Below are positions 9,229 to 18,641 of a DNA stretch of 59,765 nucleotides, piece by piece. The notes beneath the pieces were generated by a model. The model ran no database searches. It saw only the letters and a program-made list of their open reading frames with translations, and had not been told where the DNA came from. Position 1 is the first letter of the stretch; every line of letters starts with the position of its first letter. The stretch covers positions 1-59,765 of the forward strand of contig JACROU010000047.1 of assembly GCA_016214265.1 (NCBI GenBank), in the 5' to 3' direction. The translations under genes and the position numbers were made by a program. The DNA comes from Candidatus Omnitrophota bacterium (GTDB taxonomy: Bacteria > Omnitrophota > Omnitrophia > Omnitrophales > JACROU01).

Positions 9229-10310
9229 AAGTTGCGATTATTCATGATTGGTTGTTTACCATGCGGGGCGGGGAAAAAGTCCTCGAACACATCGCTGGAT
9301 TGTATCCGGACGCGGATATTTATACGCTTTTTTACAATAAAGAAAATTTATCGCCTCAGCTTCGAAAGCGTAATATTTACGGATCCCTCTTACAGCGAAT
9401 CCCAAAAATCGAGAAGTTTTACCGGTATTTGCTTCCCATTTTTCCGTTCCTGATCGAACGCTTCAATCTGTCGAAATACGATCTGGTGATTTCCAGCAGT
9501 CATTGTGTCGCCAAAGGCGTGCGCTTACGAAAAGACGCCACACATCTTTGTTTCTGTCATACACCGATGCGATACGCGTGGATGTTTCAGAAGGAATATC
9601 TCCACGGGAAATTTTATTCATCGTTAGCCCTTTGGTTTCTTAAACAGATTCAGCGCTGGGATTATAAAGCATCGAAACGCGTCAATTATTTTGCTGCCAA
9701 CTCCCGGGAAGTGCAGAACCGCATCGCCAAATTTTATGGACGCGATTCGGATGTGGTTTATCCGCCGCTGGATTTAGTAGCTGATACACTTTCAGAAACC
9801 CCCGGAAATTATTTTTTAATTGTCTCGGCCCTTGTCCGTTATAAACGCATCGATCTCGCCATCGCAGCTTTCAATGATTTAGGTCTTCCGCTAAAAATCA
9901 TCGGCACGGGTGAGTGCGAGAAAGAACTGAAAGCCATGGCCAAACCTAACATCGAATTTCTGGGCTGGGTGGACAGCACTAATCTAAAACGTTATTATCG
10001 CGAGTCTCTGGCTCTCATTTTTCCCGGAATCGAAGATTTTGGTATCACTCCGCTGGAAGCTCAGGCCGCGGGCCGGCCGGTTATCGCTTTCGGCGAAGGG
10101 GGAGTCAAAGAAACCGTGACTTCAGACACGGGGGTGTTTTTTTACGAGCAAACAAAAGAAGCATTAAAGAATGCCGTTCTCCGGTTTCAGGAAAAATCCT
10201 TTGATCGGGAAAAAATCCGAAGACATGCTTTGTCGTTTAATGGAGATGTTTTTGACGATCGATTTGCAAATTGGGTCGAAGAAAAACTTAATCATGCTCA
10301 CGGAAAATAA
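9225..10310 (+). CDS. Glycosyltransferase family 4 (WbaZ-like)
   Basis: About 361 aa from the ATG at 9225, which shares ATGA with the upstream stop; the longer frame from 9093 adds residues that overlap the previous gene and match nothing. MKVAIIHDW and MRGGEKVLE at the start, CFCHTPMRYAW near residue 110 and the C-terminal PGIEDFGITPLEAQAAGRPVI are characteristic of a mannosyltransferase-like GT4 subgroup found in O-antigen and exopolysaccharide loci. It should act on a lipid-linked acceptor at the cytoplasmic face of the membrane. Confidence 0.88.
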   Translation: MKVAIIHDWLFTMRGGEKVLEHIAGLYPDADIYTLFYNKENLSPQLRKRNIYGSLLQRIPKIEKFYRYLLPIFPFLIERFNLSKYDLVISSSHCVAKGVRLRKDATHLCFCHTPMRYAWMFQKEYLHGKFYSSLALWFLKQIQRWDYKASKRVNYFAANSREVQNRIAKFYGRDSDVVYPPLDLVADTLSETPGNYFLIVSALVRYKRIDLAIAAFNDLGLPLKIIGTGECEKELKAMAKPNIEFLGWVDSTNLKRYYRESLALIFPGIEDFGITPLEAQAAGRPVIAFGEGGVKETVTSDTGVFFYEQTKEALKNAVLRFQEKSFDREKIRRHALSFNGDVFDDRFANWVEEKLNHAHGK

Positions 10311-11730
10311 AGTGCCTCAAACAACGCACACGCAAAAAAAGAAAAAGCATTACGGACTCCTCATCTGGCTGTGGATTTCTGACGTCCTCTTGATTGTTGG
10401 TTCGTACGCTTTAGCCTATGCCATCCGTTTTGCGCCCGGAATGCCTCTCAGTCCGGGAAAACATGCGCCGCCTTTCTTCATTTATCTTGAAATTCTTCCT
10501 TTCGCTGTTCTGGTTTATTTTCTGGCGTTGCGTTTTTACGGTTTGTACAAACTGAACCGAATTCGATCGCTCTTGGAAGAATTTTTTCTGATTTTGAAAG
10601 CCGTTCTGGTCGGTTCGATCATTCTGATGGCCAGCTCATTCGTTTACCGGGATTACAGCTATTCCCGGACGATGTTCTTGATCAAAGCTGGATTTTTGAT
10701 TCTGTTTCTTTTCACAAACCGAGTTCTTTTTCACCGGATTGAAACCAAACTGGCCCGTTCAAAAGGATTTCAAAGAAATATTTTGTTGTGTGGGCACGGA
10801 CCCGCCATTCGCCAGCTTATCAACGGGCTCACCGATCAAAAGGGAAGCTATGCCGTCGTCGGTCTTCTGGCAAATGACAAGGAATTGATTGGAACTCACA
10901 TAAACAATGTTTCTGTGTTGGGAACCTTGGATGATTTTGAGCGAATTCTGGAAGATCATTCCATCGATGAGGTGATTCTGGGCGAGACCGAAATGCCGAG
11001 AAAAAGAATTTTTGAAATGGTGCTAAAAAGCGAAGAGAAAATGGTGAATTTTCGAATGGTTTCTGACATGCTAGGCATGGTGACCAACAAACTGGATATA
11101 GAAAATATCAACGGCGTGTCGCTTCTTGGCATCACTGAAACCCCGCTGAATCATCCCGTGAACCGCTTCATCAAACGGTTTATCGATATCTCTATTTCTT
11201 TGGTTTCTGTCATTCTTCTTTCGCCGGTCCTGATTATCACCGGACTCCTCGTTAAATTAAATGACGGAGGACCTATTTTCTATAAGCAGGAACGGGTGGG
11301 CGAGGACGGAAAAATTTTCAACATTCTCAAGTTTCGCTCGATGCAAGTGGATGCAGAATCAAAAACCGGCCCGAAATTTGCGGATGAAGATGATCCCCGG
11401 AAAACACCTCTTGGCAAATTTCTGCGGCGCACCAATCTGGATGAACTGCCCCAATTTTTCAACGTGCTTTTGGGCGATATGAGTCTTGTCGGCCCCAGAC
11501 CCGAGCGTCCGATCTTCGTCAACCAGCTGAAAACGGATATTCCGCGCTACATGGCCCGTCACCGGGTGCGTTCAGGCATCACTGGATGGGCGCAAGTAAA
11601 CGGTTTAAGAGGTGGCCCTCCGAGCGAAGAAAGGATAAAATACGACCTTTACTACATAGAAAACTGGTCGGTGTGGCTGGATCTGAAAATTCTTTTTATG
11701 ACCCCGTTTGCGTTTAAAGGAGCGAAGTAA
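10294..11730 (+). CDS. Polyprenyl-phosphate sugar-1-phosphate transferase (WcaJ-type)
   Basis: About 478 aa from the ATG at 10294, a 17-nt overlap with the upstream gene. The N-terminal half has four to five hydrophobic segments and a cytoplasmic CoA-binding-like/Rossmann segment (residues about 140-280). The C-terminal half is the bacterial sugar transferase domain: one membrane-dipping helix, then GGPIFYKQERVG, FKFRSM-type sequence ILKFRSM, RRTNLDELPQFFNVL, GDMSLVGPRPE and the terminal GITGWAQVNG. It transfers hexose-1-phosphate from a UDP-sugar to undecaprenyl phosphate, the priming step of lipid-linked heteropolysaccharide synthesis. The glycosyltransferases around it would extend that primer. 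Confidence 0.92.
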   Translation: MLTENKVPQTTHTQKKKKHYGLLIWLWISDVLLIVGSYALAYAIRFAPGMPLSPGKHAPPFFIYLEILPFAVLVYFLALRFYGLYKLNRIRSLLEEFFLILKAVLVGSIILMASSFVYRDYSYSRTMFLIKAGFLILFLFTNRVLFHRIETKLARSKGFQRNILLCGHGPAIRQLINGLTDQKGSYAVVGLLANDKELIGTHINNVSVLGTLDDFERILEDHSIDEVILGETEMPRKRIFEMVLKSEEKMVNFRMVSDMLGMVTNKLDIENINGVSLLGITETPLNHPVNRFIKRFIDISISLVSVILLSPVLIITGLLVKLNDGGPIFYKQERVGEDGKIFNILKFRSMQVDAESKTGPKFADEDDPRKTPLGKFLRRTNLDELPQFFNVLLGDMSLVGPRPERPIFVNQLKTDIPRYMARHRVRSGITGWAQVNGLRGGPPSEERIKYDLYYIENWSVWLDLKILFMTPFAFKGAK

Positions 11731-13002
11731 ATGAATCAGGTGGCTGAACCCAAATCCAACAAAATTTATCATGCGCTTTCCGGATTCGTCGAATTTGCGC
11801 TGATCGGACTATTTGTATCTCTAACATTTTCCATCGCTTTCACAGAAATTTTCATCGTTGCCAGTCTCATTGGCTGGCTCGCTAAGAAAGCCCTGGACCG
11901 CGATTTCTCGTTTCTGAAAGATCCGATGTATCTCATTCTTACATTTTTTGTTGCCTGCGTCGGACTTTCCGTCGCAAATTCCGAATTTTTCCATATGAGC
12001 TTTCGCGGCATGATCAAAGCCACGAAGGGGATCATCATCTTTTTTATTCTGATCGACACATTCCGCACCCGCGAACAAGTTATCCGTCTTACTAAACTTT
12101 TGATCGGACTTTTTCTTTTCGTTCTCCTGAACGGAGTATGGCAATATTTCACCGGACACGACATCTTGAGGGGAAAAGAAGTGGGGTATTTTAACGAAGA
12201 TTTTCGACGCAGGATCACCTCATCATTCAGCTATTACAGCCAATTTGGGGCCTTTCTGATTTTCTTCAATAGTTTTTTTCTTGGACTCTTGTTCGGTAAA
12301 GCGCCTCTAAAAACATCCGAGAAGATTCTTCTCATTGCCTTGCTGGCGTTTGGCGGTATTGAGCTTTTTTATACCGCCTCGCGGGCCTCATGGCTTGCGT
12401 TTGGCGCTGCCGTGCTTTTTTTCGGGATTATTCGAAGAAGCAAAATTATTCTGGGAGGACTGGTGATTGCCGCTATTCTCGCCATGTTTTTGGTCCCCAA
12501 ATATATGCTGATCCATTTTGATGCGGACCGGAAGGAGCAGTCGGCCAGCGAACGTCTTATGCTGTGGCGCCGGGCAGCGGATGTGATAAAGGCTCATCCA
12601 TTTTTAGGCGTTGGCATCAATACCTACAATGCCGTTCACATGAAATACGACACGGTGAAAGACACGCGGGTTAAAGGCTATTATGCCCACAACGGATATT
12701 TACAGCTTGCCGCGGAGATCGGGCTTTTCGGAATCGGATTTTTCATCCTTTTTTTAATTCTCTTTTTTGCAAAAGTTTTGCGCAAGGCGCGCGATATTCC
12801 TGTGCCGCTCTTCCAAGATATGACACTGGGGCTTCTTGCAGGCTGTTTCGGCTTTTTATGTCTGGTTATGGTCGATACTGTGCTTCAATCGGTTCAAACC
12901 AGTTTGATGTTCTGGCTGTTCATGGGACTTACGATGACCACGCTCAATATAGGTCTTCGTAGCGCCCCAAATCTAATCACGAGCAAAGGATTCCTGAAAT
13001 GA
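11731..13002 (+). CDS. O-antigen ligase/polymerase family membrane protein
   Basis: A 423-aa protein with about ten to twelve hydrophobic segments and the Wzy_C-type periplasmic loop, including RLMLWRRAADVIKAHPFLG and GYYAHNGYLQLAAEIG near residues 270-330, the hallmark of O-antigen ligases (WaaL) and related polymerases. It should act in the periplasm, either ligating the lipid-linked glycan to lipid A-core or polymerising repeat units; the two cannot be separated here. The start codon follows the previous stop directly, in keeping with one transcript. Confidence 0.87.
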   Translation: MNQVAEPKSNKIYHALSGFVEFALIGLFVSLTFSIAFTEIFIVASLIGWLAKKALDRDFSFLKDPMYLILTFFVACVGLSVANSEFFHMSFRGMIKATKGIIIFFILIDTFRTREQVIRLTKLLIGLFLFVLLNGVWQYFTGHDILRGKEVGYFNEDFRRRITSSFSYYSQFGAFLIFFNSFFLGLLFGKAPLKTSEKILLIALLAFGGIELFYTASRASWLAFGAAVLFFGIIRRSKIILGGLVIAAILAMFLVPKYMLIHFDADRKEQSASERLMLWRRAADVIKAHPFLGVGINTYNAVHMKYDTVKDTRVKGYYAHNGYLQLAAEIGLFGIGFFILFLILFFAKVLRKARDIPVPLFQDMTLGLLAGCFGFLCLVMVDTVLQSVQTSLMFWLFMGLTMTTLNIGLRSAPNLITSKGFLK

Positions 13003-13799
13003 GTCAAAACAAAGCATCTGTGAGTATCTGCATCATCGCAAAAAATGAAGAAAAGCGGCTTCCCGAATGTTTGGCCAGTGTGCGTTGGGCGGATGAAATT
13101 GTTGTCATAGACGACGAAAGTTCCGACAGAACCATTGAGGTCGCGAAAAGCTACGGCGCAAAAGTGTTTCAGCGCAAAATGGATATTGAAGGACGCCACC
13201 GGAATTTTGCCTATGCACAGGCCAAAAATCAATGGGTGCTGAGCCTGGATGCGGATGAGCGCGTCACGCCGGCCCTCGCTGAAGAAATCAAGAATACGAT
13301 TCAATCTGCCAATGGATTTGCGGCATTTTCAATTCCCATTAAAACATTTATCGGAAAACGGTGGGTGCAGGGCGCAGGATATTATCCAGCCCCTAAGGTG
13401 CGCCTGTTTTTAAAAGACAAATTTAAATATGAGGAAGCCAGCGTTCATCCCAAAATGCTGCTGGACGGCAAATGCGGAGGATTGAAAGGCGACATTCTTC
13501 ATTATTCCTGCCAAAACTTTGGAGAATTTCTGGGCAAGCTCAACCGCGAAACTCAGCTGGAAGCGCAAAAATGGGTCAGAGACGGCAGAAAAGTCACTCT
13601 ACCTAACAGCCTGCGCAAAACTTGCGATCGATTCCTTAAAAATTATTTCATGAAGGGCGGTTGGCGTTTCGGATTTCAGGGTTTTTTAATGTCTTATTTC
13701 CATGGCTTGTATCAACTTTTAAGTTACGCAAAATATTGGGAAATGCAGAATGACAAAAACACAGCCCAGCCGGGACAAGGTAATCTTCATCGATCGTGA
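12999..13799 (+). CDS. Glycosyltransferase family 2, WaaE/KdtX-like
   Basis: A 266-aa GT-A protein. SVSICIIAKNEEKRLPECL at the N-terminus, VVIDDESSDRT near residue 35 and the DxD-type metal site in LSLDADERVTP near residue 83 define GT2. The overall form, with a C-terminal basic/hydrophobic tail (KNYFMKGGWRFGFQGFLMSY), matches the lipopolysaccharide core glucosyltransferase WaaE/KdtX group. It overlaps the upstream stop by ATGA. It likely adds glucose or another hexose to the inner core. Confidence 0.88.
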   Translation: MSQNKASVSICIIAKNEEKRLPECLASVRWADEIVVIDDESSDRTIEVAKSYGAKVFQRKMDIEGRHRNFAYAQAKNQWVLSLDADERVTPALAEEIKNTIQSANGFAAFSIPIKTFIGKRWVQGAGYYPAPKVRLFLKDKFKYEEASVHPKMLLDGKCGGLKGDILHYSCQNFGEFLGKLNRETQLEAQKWVRDGRKVTLPNSLRKTCDRFLKNYFMKGGWRFGFQGFLMSYFHGLYQLLSYAKYWEMQNDKNTAQPGQGNLHRS

Positions 13800-14316
13800 T
13801 GGTGTTATTAATTGGGATCCTATCGGCAACTACATCAAACATTGGAAACATTTTCGTTTTCTGCCTGGTGTCGTTAGTTCGCTTGCGAGACTGTCTCAAC
13901 ACAACATCCGCATTATCCTCATTTCCAATCAGGCCGGTATCGGTGACAAGCAATATGCGGAATCTGCCTTAAAAGAAATTACGTTGAATATGCTCAAGAA
14001 ATTGGAAATGAGCGGCGTCACAATCGATTCTGTGTTTTACTGTCTTCACGGAAAATTGCACGGATGCGAATGCCGGAAGCCTAAAACACTGATGTTTAAA
14101 ATGGCCTCGGATGGATTATTGTATTCAAAAAATAAGACGTTTTATATCGGTGATAAAGCAACGGATGTTGAAGCGGGAAAACGGTTCGGCCTTAAAACCA
14201 TTTTGGTTCTAACAGGTCATGGCAAAATTGATCGAGCCCGTCTAAAGCCCGATTTTCAGCCCGATTATATTGTTCCAAGCCTTAAAGAAGCTGTCGCTAT
14301 CGCTATCAAGCAATGA
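13750..14316 (+). CDS. gmhB: HAD-IIIA phosphatase, D-glycero-D-manno-heptose-1,7-bisphosphate phosphatase type
   Basis: A 188-aa HAD-superfamily enzyme. Motif I is FIDRDGV with nucleophile Asp15 and acid/base Asp17; motif II is ISNQAGIG; motif IV is YIGDKATDVEAG. The Zn-binding Cys/His loop CLHGKLHGCECRKP is diagnostic of GmhB and histidinol-phosphate phosphatases. It should remove the 7-phosphate from heptose bisphosphate during ADP-heptose synthesis. The 50-nt overlap with the GT2 gene is long, but no later start keeps motif I. No gmhA or hldE is visible in the window, so the rest of the heptose pathway must be elsewhere. Confidence 0.83.
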   Translation: MTKTQPSRDKVIFIDRDGVINWDPIGNYIKHWKHFRFLPGVVSSLARLSQHNIRIILISNQAGIGDKQYAESALKEITLNMLKKLEMSGVTIDSVFYCLHGKLHGCECRKPKTLMFKMASDGLLYSKNKTFYIGDKATDVEAGKRFGLKTILVLTGHGKIDRARLKPDFQPDYIVPSLKEAVAIAIKQ

Positions 14317-15425
14317 TCCTTATTATTTATGGAAGCGCAGGTCAAGGGCATAAAAGCGCAGCCATTGCCATCGAGGAAGAACTAAAGCAAAGGCAACAGC
14401 TAGATTCCATCGAAATTCTTGATTCGCTTTCTGTCACCACTCCTTTTTTTGCGAAATTTTATCCCTGGCTTTACCAATTTTCAGTACATTACTTGTCACC
14501 ACTGTGGTCATTGTGTTTCAAACTGTTCAATTTAAAAATAGCTCATCGCCTCGATCATTTTTTAAAACGCTTTCCCACGAAATATCTTCGCAATTTCAGT
14601 GATTTTCTTCGCAATAAACAGCCCAGAACAATTGTCTTCACGCATTTCCTTGGCGTTTTTAACGCTATCCAGCTCCGGAAACATGGGGAGCTGAATTGCA
14701 AAATAATTTCTGTCGTCACCGATTTTTATGCACATGCGCTTTGGATTCATCGGGATGTGGATGAATATTGCGTCATGGCTGAAGAAACCAAAGAAGATAT
14801 GATTCGCAATTGGCAGATTAAGCCGGATAAGATTAAAATAACGGGAATACCGGTTTCGAAAAAATTCACTGATCTTTCTATCAGAAAAGATAAATCCTAT
14901 CTGGAAACTCTCGGTCTGGAAAAGAACCGTTTGACGCTATTGTTTTCCAGTGGTTCGTTTGGGTTGGGACCCACTGAAGAGTATCTCTCGAGCCTCAAAC
15001 CGCTGGCTGACAAAATCCAGGCTATTATCGTTTGCGGAAATAACACAAAAATGAAAATACGGCTCGACCAGAATACATTTTCGTTTCCTGTTACTATTCT
15101 CGGGTTTGTTAATTACATGCAGGACTTGATGGATGTTTCAGACCTTCTTGTCGCAAAGCCTGGGGGCATAACAACGTGTGAGGCGCTCATAAAAGGCGTA
15201 CCGATGATCATTTCATCCGTGATACCCGGTCAGGAAGAGGGAAATCTCAAGCTTCTTGAGCATCGCGATGCTTGCTGGCATTTGTCGAATTCCAAACAAT
15301 TCTTCGAAATTATCAAAAGCATTCTGGCTAATCCTGAAATTCTTTCGGACAAAAAAAAACATTTAGCGTTAATCGCCAAGCCCAACGCAACCAACGACAT
15401 CGCTGACATAATTTTAAAATCATGA
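14313..15425 (+). CDS. MGDG synthase / processive diacylglycerol glycosyltransferase-like GT28
   Basis: A 370-aa GT-B enzyme starting MILIIYGSAGQGHKSAA, the MGDG-synthase N-terminal glycine loop. The GT28 C-terminal domain has LFSSGSFGLGPTEEYL (residues about 211-226) and LLVAKPGGITTCEALIKGVPMI (about 285-306). Family members (UgtP, MGD1) transfer glucose or galactose to diacylglycerol to give glycolipids. In an LPS-type operon it may instead glycosylate another lipid. It shares an ATGA overlap with gmhB and its own stop overlaps the next ATG. Confidence 0.85.
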   Translation: MILIIYGSAGQGHKSAAIAIEEELKQRQQLDSIEILDSLSVTTPFFAKFYPWLYQFSVHYLSPLWSLCFKLFNLKIAHRLDHFLKRFPTKYLRNFSDFLRNKQPRTIVFTHFLGVFNAIQLRKHGELNCKIISVVTDFYAHALWIHRDVDEYCVMAEETKEDMIRNWQIKPDKIKITGIPVSKKFTDLSIRKDKSYLETLGLEKNRLTLLFSSGSFGLGPTEEYLSSLKPLADKIQAIIVCGNNTKMKIRLDQNTFSFPVTILGFVNYMQDLMDVSDLLVAKPGGITTCEALIKGVPMIISSVIPGQEEGNLKLLEHRDACWHLSNSKQFFEIIKSILANPEILSDKKKHLALIAKPNATNDIADIILKS

Positions 15426-16087
15426 AATCACTGAAGAAAGCAGAAGCCTATTTAAACAGCCTGATTTCACGGGGCATCAAGAACATTCCAACAGTGAAGC
15501 CGGCGACGGAACCGAAGCAAGTGCCATCCAATAATCCGCTAAATGAACTCAAACAACAAGTCCTTCCATGCAAGCTCTGCGCGGAATTGGCTCAAACCCG
15601 AAAAACTGTTGTGTTTGGATCTGGCGATGCCCAAGCTAAATTGATGTTTGTGGGAGAAGCACCTGGTTTCGATGAAGACCAGCAGGGGCTACCTTTTGTG
15701 GGAAAAGCAGGACAACTTCTGACCAAAATCATCGAATCCATTGGTCTGAAACGGGAAGATGTTTATATCGCAAATGTGTTGAAATGCCGTCCACCGGGAA
15801 ATCGAAATCCGCTTCCGGAAGAAGTGATAAATTGTCAGCCGTATCTTAAAAAACAGATTGCTCTGATTCAGCCAAAAGTGATCTGCGCGCTTGGCAATTT
15901 TGCGGCACAAACACTGCTTCAAACCAGTTCATCGATCACACGGCTTCGCGGAAAATGGTATCAATATGAAGGGGTCAAAGTGATGCCGACTTTTCATCCC
16001 GCCTATTTACTTCGCAATCCGGAAGACAAACGAAAAACCTGGGAAGATATGAAGATGATTCGTGAGGAACTGAAGTGCTTGAGCTAG
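15422..16087 (+). CDS. Family 4 uracil-DNA glycosylase (4Fe-4S)
   Basis: A 221-aa type-4 uracil-DNA glycosylase. The cluster cysteines are visible as CKLC near residue 43 and as the Cys of KCRPPGNRNP and of NCQPYL. Motif 1 is GEAPGFDEDQQGLPFVGKAG and motif 2 is the terminal TFHPAYLLRNP. It removes uracil from DNA arising by cytosine deamination. The first 35 residues are a variable, basic leader. The ATGA overlap ties it to the glycan operon, although its role is genome maintenance and it pairs functionally with priA downstream. Confidence 0.92.
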   Translation: MKSLKKAEAYLNSLISRGIKNIPTVKPATEPKQVPSNNPLNELKQQVLPCKLCAELAQTRKTVVFGSGDAQAKLMFVGEAPGFDEDQQGLPFVGKAGQLLTKIIESIGLKREDVYIANVLKCRPPGNRNPLPEEVINCQPYLKKQIALIQPKVICALGNFAAQTLLQTSSSITRLRGKWYQYEGVKVMPTFHPAYLLRNPEDKRKTWEDMKMIREELKCLS

Positions 16088-18129
16088 ACCTTTCCATTGA
16101 AGCGGCCAAACCCATTCTTCGCGCCCAAGTTGCCCTGCCAATCCCGTTTTCTGAGCCCTACGATTATGAAGTCACGGGGGAGTCACTCGACAAGATTCAA
16201 GTCGGAATGCGAGTTCGAGTCCCATTCAGGTCGCAAACAACTATCGGTATCGTGGTCGGAATTTCGAAAGGCTCCCGATTCAGAGGCATTCGTCCGATTG
16301 ACCGCGTGCTGGACCAGGAACCGATCGTCCGGCCTTTCGATCTTGAACTGGCCCGCTGGATCGCTGAGTTTTACTTCTGCTCGTGGGGAGAGGCGATAGA
16401 TCAGGTTTTACCGCATTTTCTCTTTTCACGGGAAATGGCGCTTGAAGATTTGCTCGAAAGGTATTCGTCTCCTCGCGACTCTCAACAACCCGTTATTTCC
16501 AAATCACCGCATTCGCTCACCGAGGAGCAGGAGATCGCCTTCAATCGCATTCTTGAAAAAATGAAATCTCATCCCGATAAACCGGTTCTCCTGCACGGAA
16601 TTACCGGAAGCGGGAAAACTGAAATTTACCTTCGCCTCATCGAAGAAAACTTGCGCGACGGGAAAACCAGTATTTGCTTGTTTCCCGAAATTGCCCTGAG
16701 CGAGCAAATCAAACACGGATTCATTGAACGTTTCGCCGATCAGCTTGAAATTTTTCACAGCCGCCTGACCGGCGTCGAGCAGCTCAAGGCCTGGCTTCGG
16801 GTCAAATCCGGACAAGCGAAAGTCGTGCTGGGCCCGCGCTCCGCGCTTTTCGCGCCGCTTGAAAATCTGGGCCTCATCATCATGGATGAAGAACAGGAAT
16901 TCACGTACAAGCAGGACCAGGTTCCTCGTTATCACGCGCGCGAAGCTGCCAAAAAACTGGCGGAACTGTCAAAATGTGTTTTTTTGATGGGGACAGCAAC
17001 CCCCACGCTTGAAACGCGCTGGGCTTGCGAGCAGGGAACCGCCGAACGCCTCGTGCTCTCGAAACGCGTCGTCGACCGGAAACTTCCGGAAGTCGAAATC
17101 GTGGACTTAGCCGAAGAGTTTAAACGCAAAAAACGCCCCGTCATTTTTTCGGATCGTCTTAAAGAAGAAATCGCGAAGAATCTCGAGCTCAAACAAGGCG
17201 TGCTCATTTTTCTGAACCGCCGCGGTTTTTCCACCTTCGTTCACTGCTTGAAATGCGGAACCATTCTGTCGTGCAAACATTGCCAGGTATCGCTCACGTT
17301 CCACATGGAAACCGGAAAACTGATTTGCCATTACTGCAATTATCAATCCGCCGTCGTCTTGAATTGCCCCTCATGCAATGCACCCAATTTGAAATATGGA
17401 GGCATGGGCACCGAAAAAACCGAGAGCGAACTGGGAAAGGCATTTCCCCGGGCAAAAATCGCGCGCGTGGATTCTGACGTCGCTCGGAAGCGCGGAAAGG
17501 TGGATCAAATCCTCGCGGAATTCAAAGCCGGGAAAATCGATATTGTCGTCGGCACACAAATGATCGCGAAAGGTTTTGATTTTCCGCAAGTGACTTTGGT
17601 CGGCGTGGTCCTGGCAGATATCAGCTTAAGTTTGCCAGATTTCAGGTCGAGTGAAAAAACATTTCAGCTTCTGACACAAGTCGCTGGACGCGCGGGGCGC
17701 GGTGAAGTTCCCGGACGGGTGATCGTTCAAAGTTATCTGGCGCATCATCACGTTCTTAAAGCGGCGCAGACTCAAGATTATGAACTCTTCTACAATTCCG
17801 AACGCGACACTCGAAAAGAATTGCTGTATCCGCCATTCGCCCATTTGATCAATATTATCTTCAAATCCAAATCCGAGAAAAGTCTGTACGATTTTTCGCG
17901 CGAGCTAAAGGCAGCGCTTGAGGCGGTTCGAACCGGGGATGAATTCAAGATTATGGGCCCTTCGCCTCTGCCGCTCTACAAACTCAAAGGCTTTTTCCGC
18001 TGGCATTTGATGCTAAAAGGTGAGTCCGTTGAGTCGATGAATAGAGACATACGGCAGGCGCTTGGCAAGGTCAAAAAACCGTCCTCCATTCAGCTCCTGG
18101 TTGATGTGGATCCCGTGAGCGTGCTATAA
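16075..18129 (+). CDS. priA: Primosomal protein N' (replication restart helicase PriA)
   Basis: A 684-aa superfamily-2 helicase. The N-terminal DNA-binding domain (residues 15-110) precedes Walker A GITGSGKTE near residue 176 and the DEEQ box near residue 270. Two zinc-binding knuckles interrupt the helicase core: CLKCGTILSCKHC, CHYC and CPSC between residues about 391 and 440. Motifs V/VI include GTQMIAKGFDFP and QVAGRAGRG. PriA reloads the replisome at stalled forks. The proposed GTG start overlaps the upstream gene by 13 nt and is the only start that leaves the N-terminal domain intact. Confidence 0.95.
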   Translation: MLELDLSIEAAKPILRAQVALPIPFSEPYDYEVTGESLDKIQVGMRVRVPFRSQTTIGIVVGISKGSRFRGIRPIDRVLDQEPIVRPFDLELARWIAEFYFCSWGEAIDQVLPHFLFSREMALEDLLERYSSPRDSQQPVISKSPHSLTEEQEIAFNRILEKMKSHPDKPVLLHGITGSGKTEIYLRLIEENLRDGKTSICLFPEIALSEQIKHGFIERFADQLEIFHSRLTGVEQLKAWLRVKSGQAKVVLGPRSALFAPLENLGLIIMDEEQEFTYKQDQVPRYHAREAAKKLAELSKCVFLMGTATPTLETRWACEQGTAERLVLSKRVVDRKLPEVEIVDLAEEFKRKKRPVIFSDRLKEEIAKNLELKQGVLIFLNRRGFSTFVHCLKCGTILSCKHCQVSLTFHMETGKLICHYCNYQSAVVLNCPSCNAPNLKYGGMGTEKTESELGKAFPRAKIARVDSDVARKRGKVDQILAEFKAGKIDIVVGTQMIAKGFDFPQVTLVGVVLADISLSLPDFRSSEKTFQLLTQVAGRAGRGEVPGRVIVQSYLAHHHVLKAAQTQDYELFYNSERDTRKELLYPPFAHLINIIFKSKSEKSLYDFSRELKAALEAVRTGDEFKIMGPSPLPLYKLKGFFRWHLMLKGESVESMNRDIRQALGKVKKPSSIQLLVDVDPVSVL

Positions 18130-18139
18130 AAGGAAGCCT

Positions 18140-18640
18140 ATGAGCATTCTGAGAGTAGAAACATATCCCAGCGAAATTCTTCGAAAAGTCGCCAAACCGG
18201 TCGACGAAGTGACGCCCGATCTTGTCCGGCTGATTCAGGACATGATTGAAACCATGTATAAGGAAGAAGGCGTCGGCTTGGCGGCTCCGCAAATTGGTGT
18301 TTCCAAACGCATCATCATTGCCTCGCCGCAAGCCAAGCCCGGCACGGAGAAAGTTTATTTGAACCCCGAAATCACGAAAAAAGAGGGCAAGACACTGGGA
18401 TTGGAAGGATGCCTGAGCCTGCCCGGTATCGCCGCGGAAGTCAATCGGGCAACCAAAATCACGTTCACCGCATTAGATCTTCAGGGCAATAAAATTACCG
18501 TCAAAGCCGAAGATTTTTTCGCGCGAATTATTCAGCACGAAATCGATCATCTGGATGGAAAATTATTTATCGACCACGTCGCTTTCTCCGAACGCAAAGA
18601 ACTTTTGGATTCCCTTAAAAAGAATTTGATGATTGGTTAG
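18140..18640 (+). CDS. def: Peptide deformylase
   Basis: A 166-aa enzyme with all three family motifs: GVGLAAPQIG (residues 44-53), EGCLSLPG with metal ligand Cys91, and QHEIDHLDG with the two His ligands and catalytic Glu around residue 133. It removes the formyl group from nascent N-terminal methionine. AGGAAG precedes the ATG at a good spacing. It is followed at once by fmt, the enzyme that adds the formyl group, the common def-fmt pair. Confidence 0.97.
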   Translation: MSILRVETYPSEILRKVAKPVDEVTPDLVRLIQDMIETMYKEEGVGLAAPQIGVSKRIIIASPQAKPGTEKVYLNPEITKKEGKTLGLEGCLSLPGIAAEVNRATKITFTALDLQGNKITVKAEDFFARIIQHEIDHLDGKLFIDHVAFSERKELLDSLKKNLMIG

Positions 18641-18641
18641 C

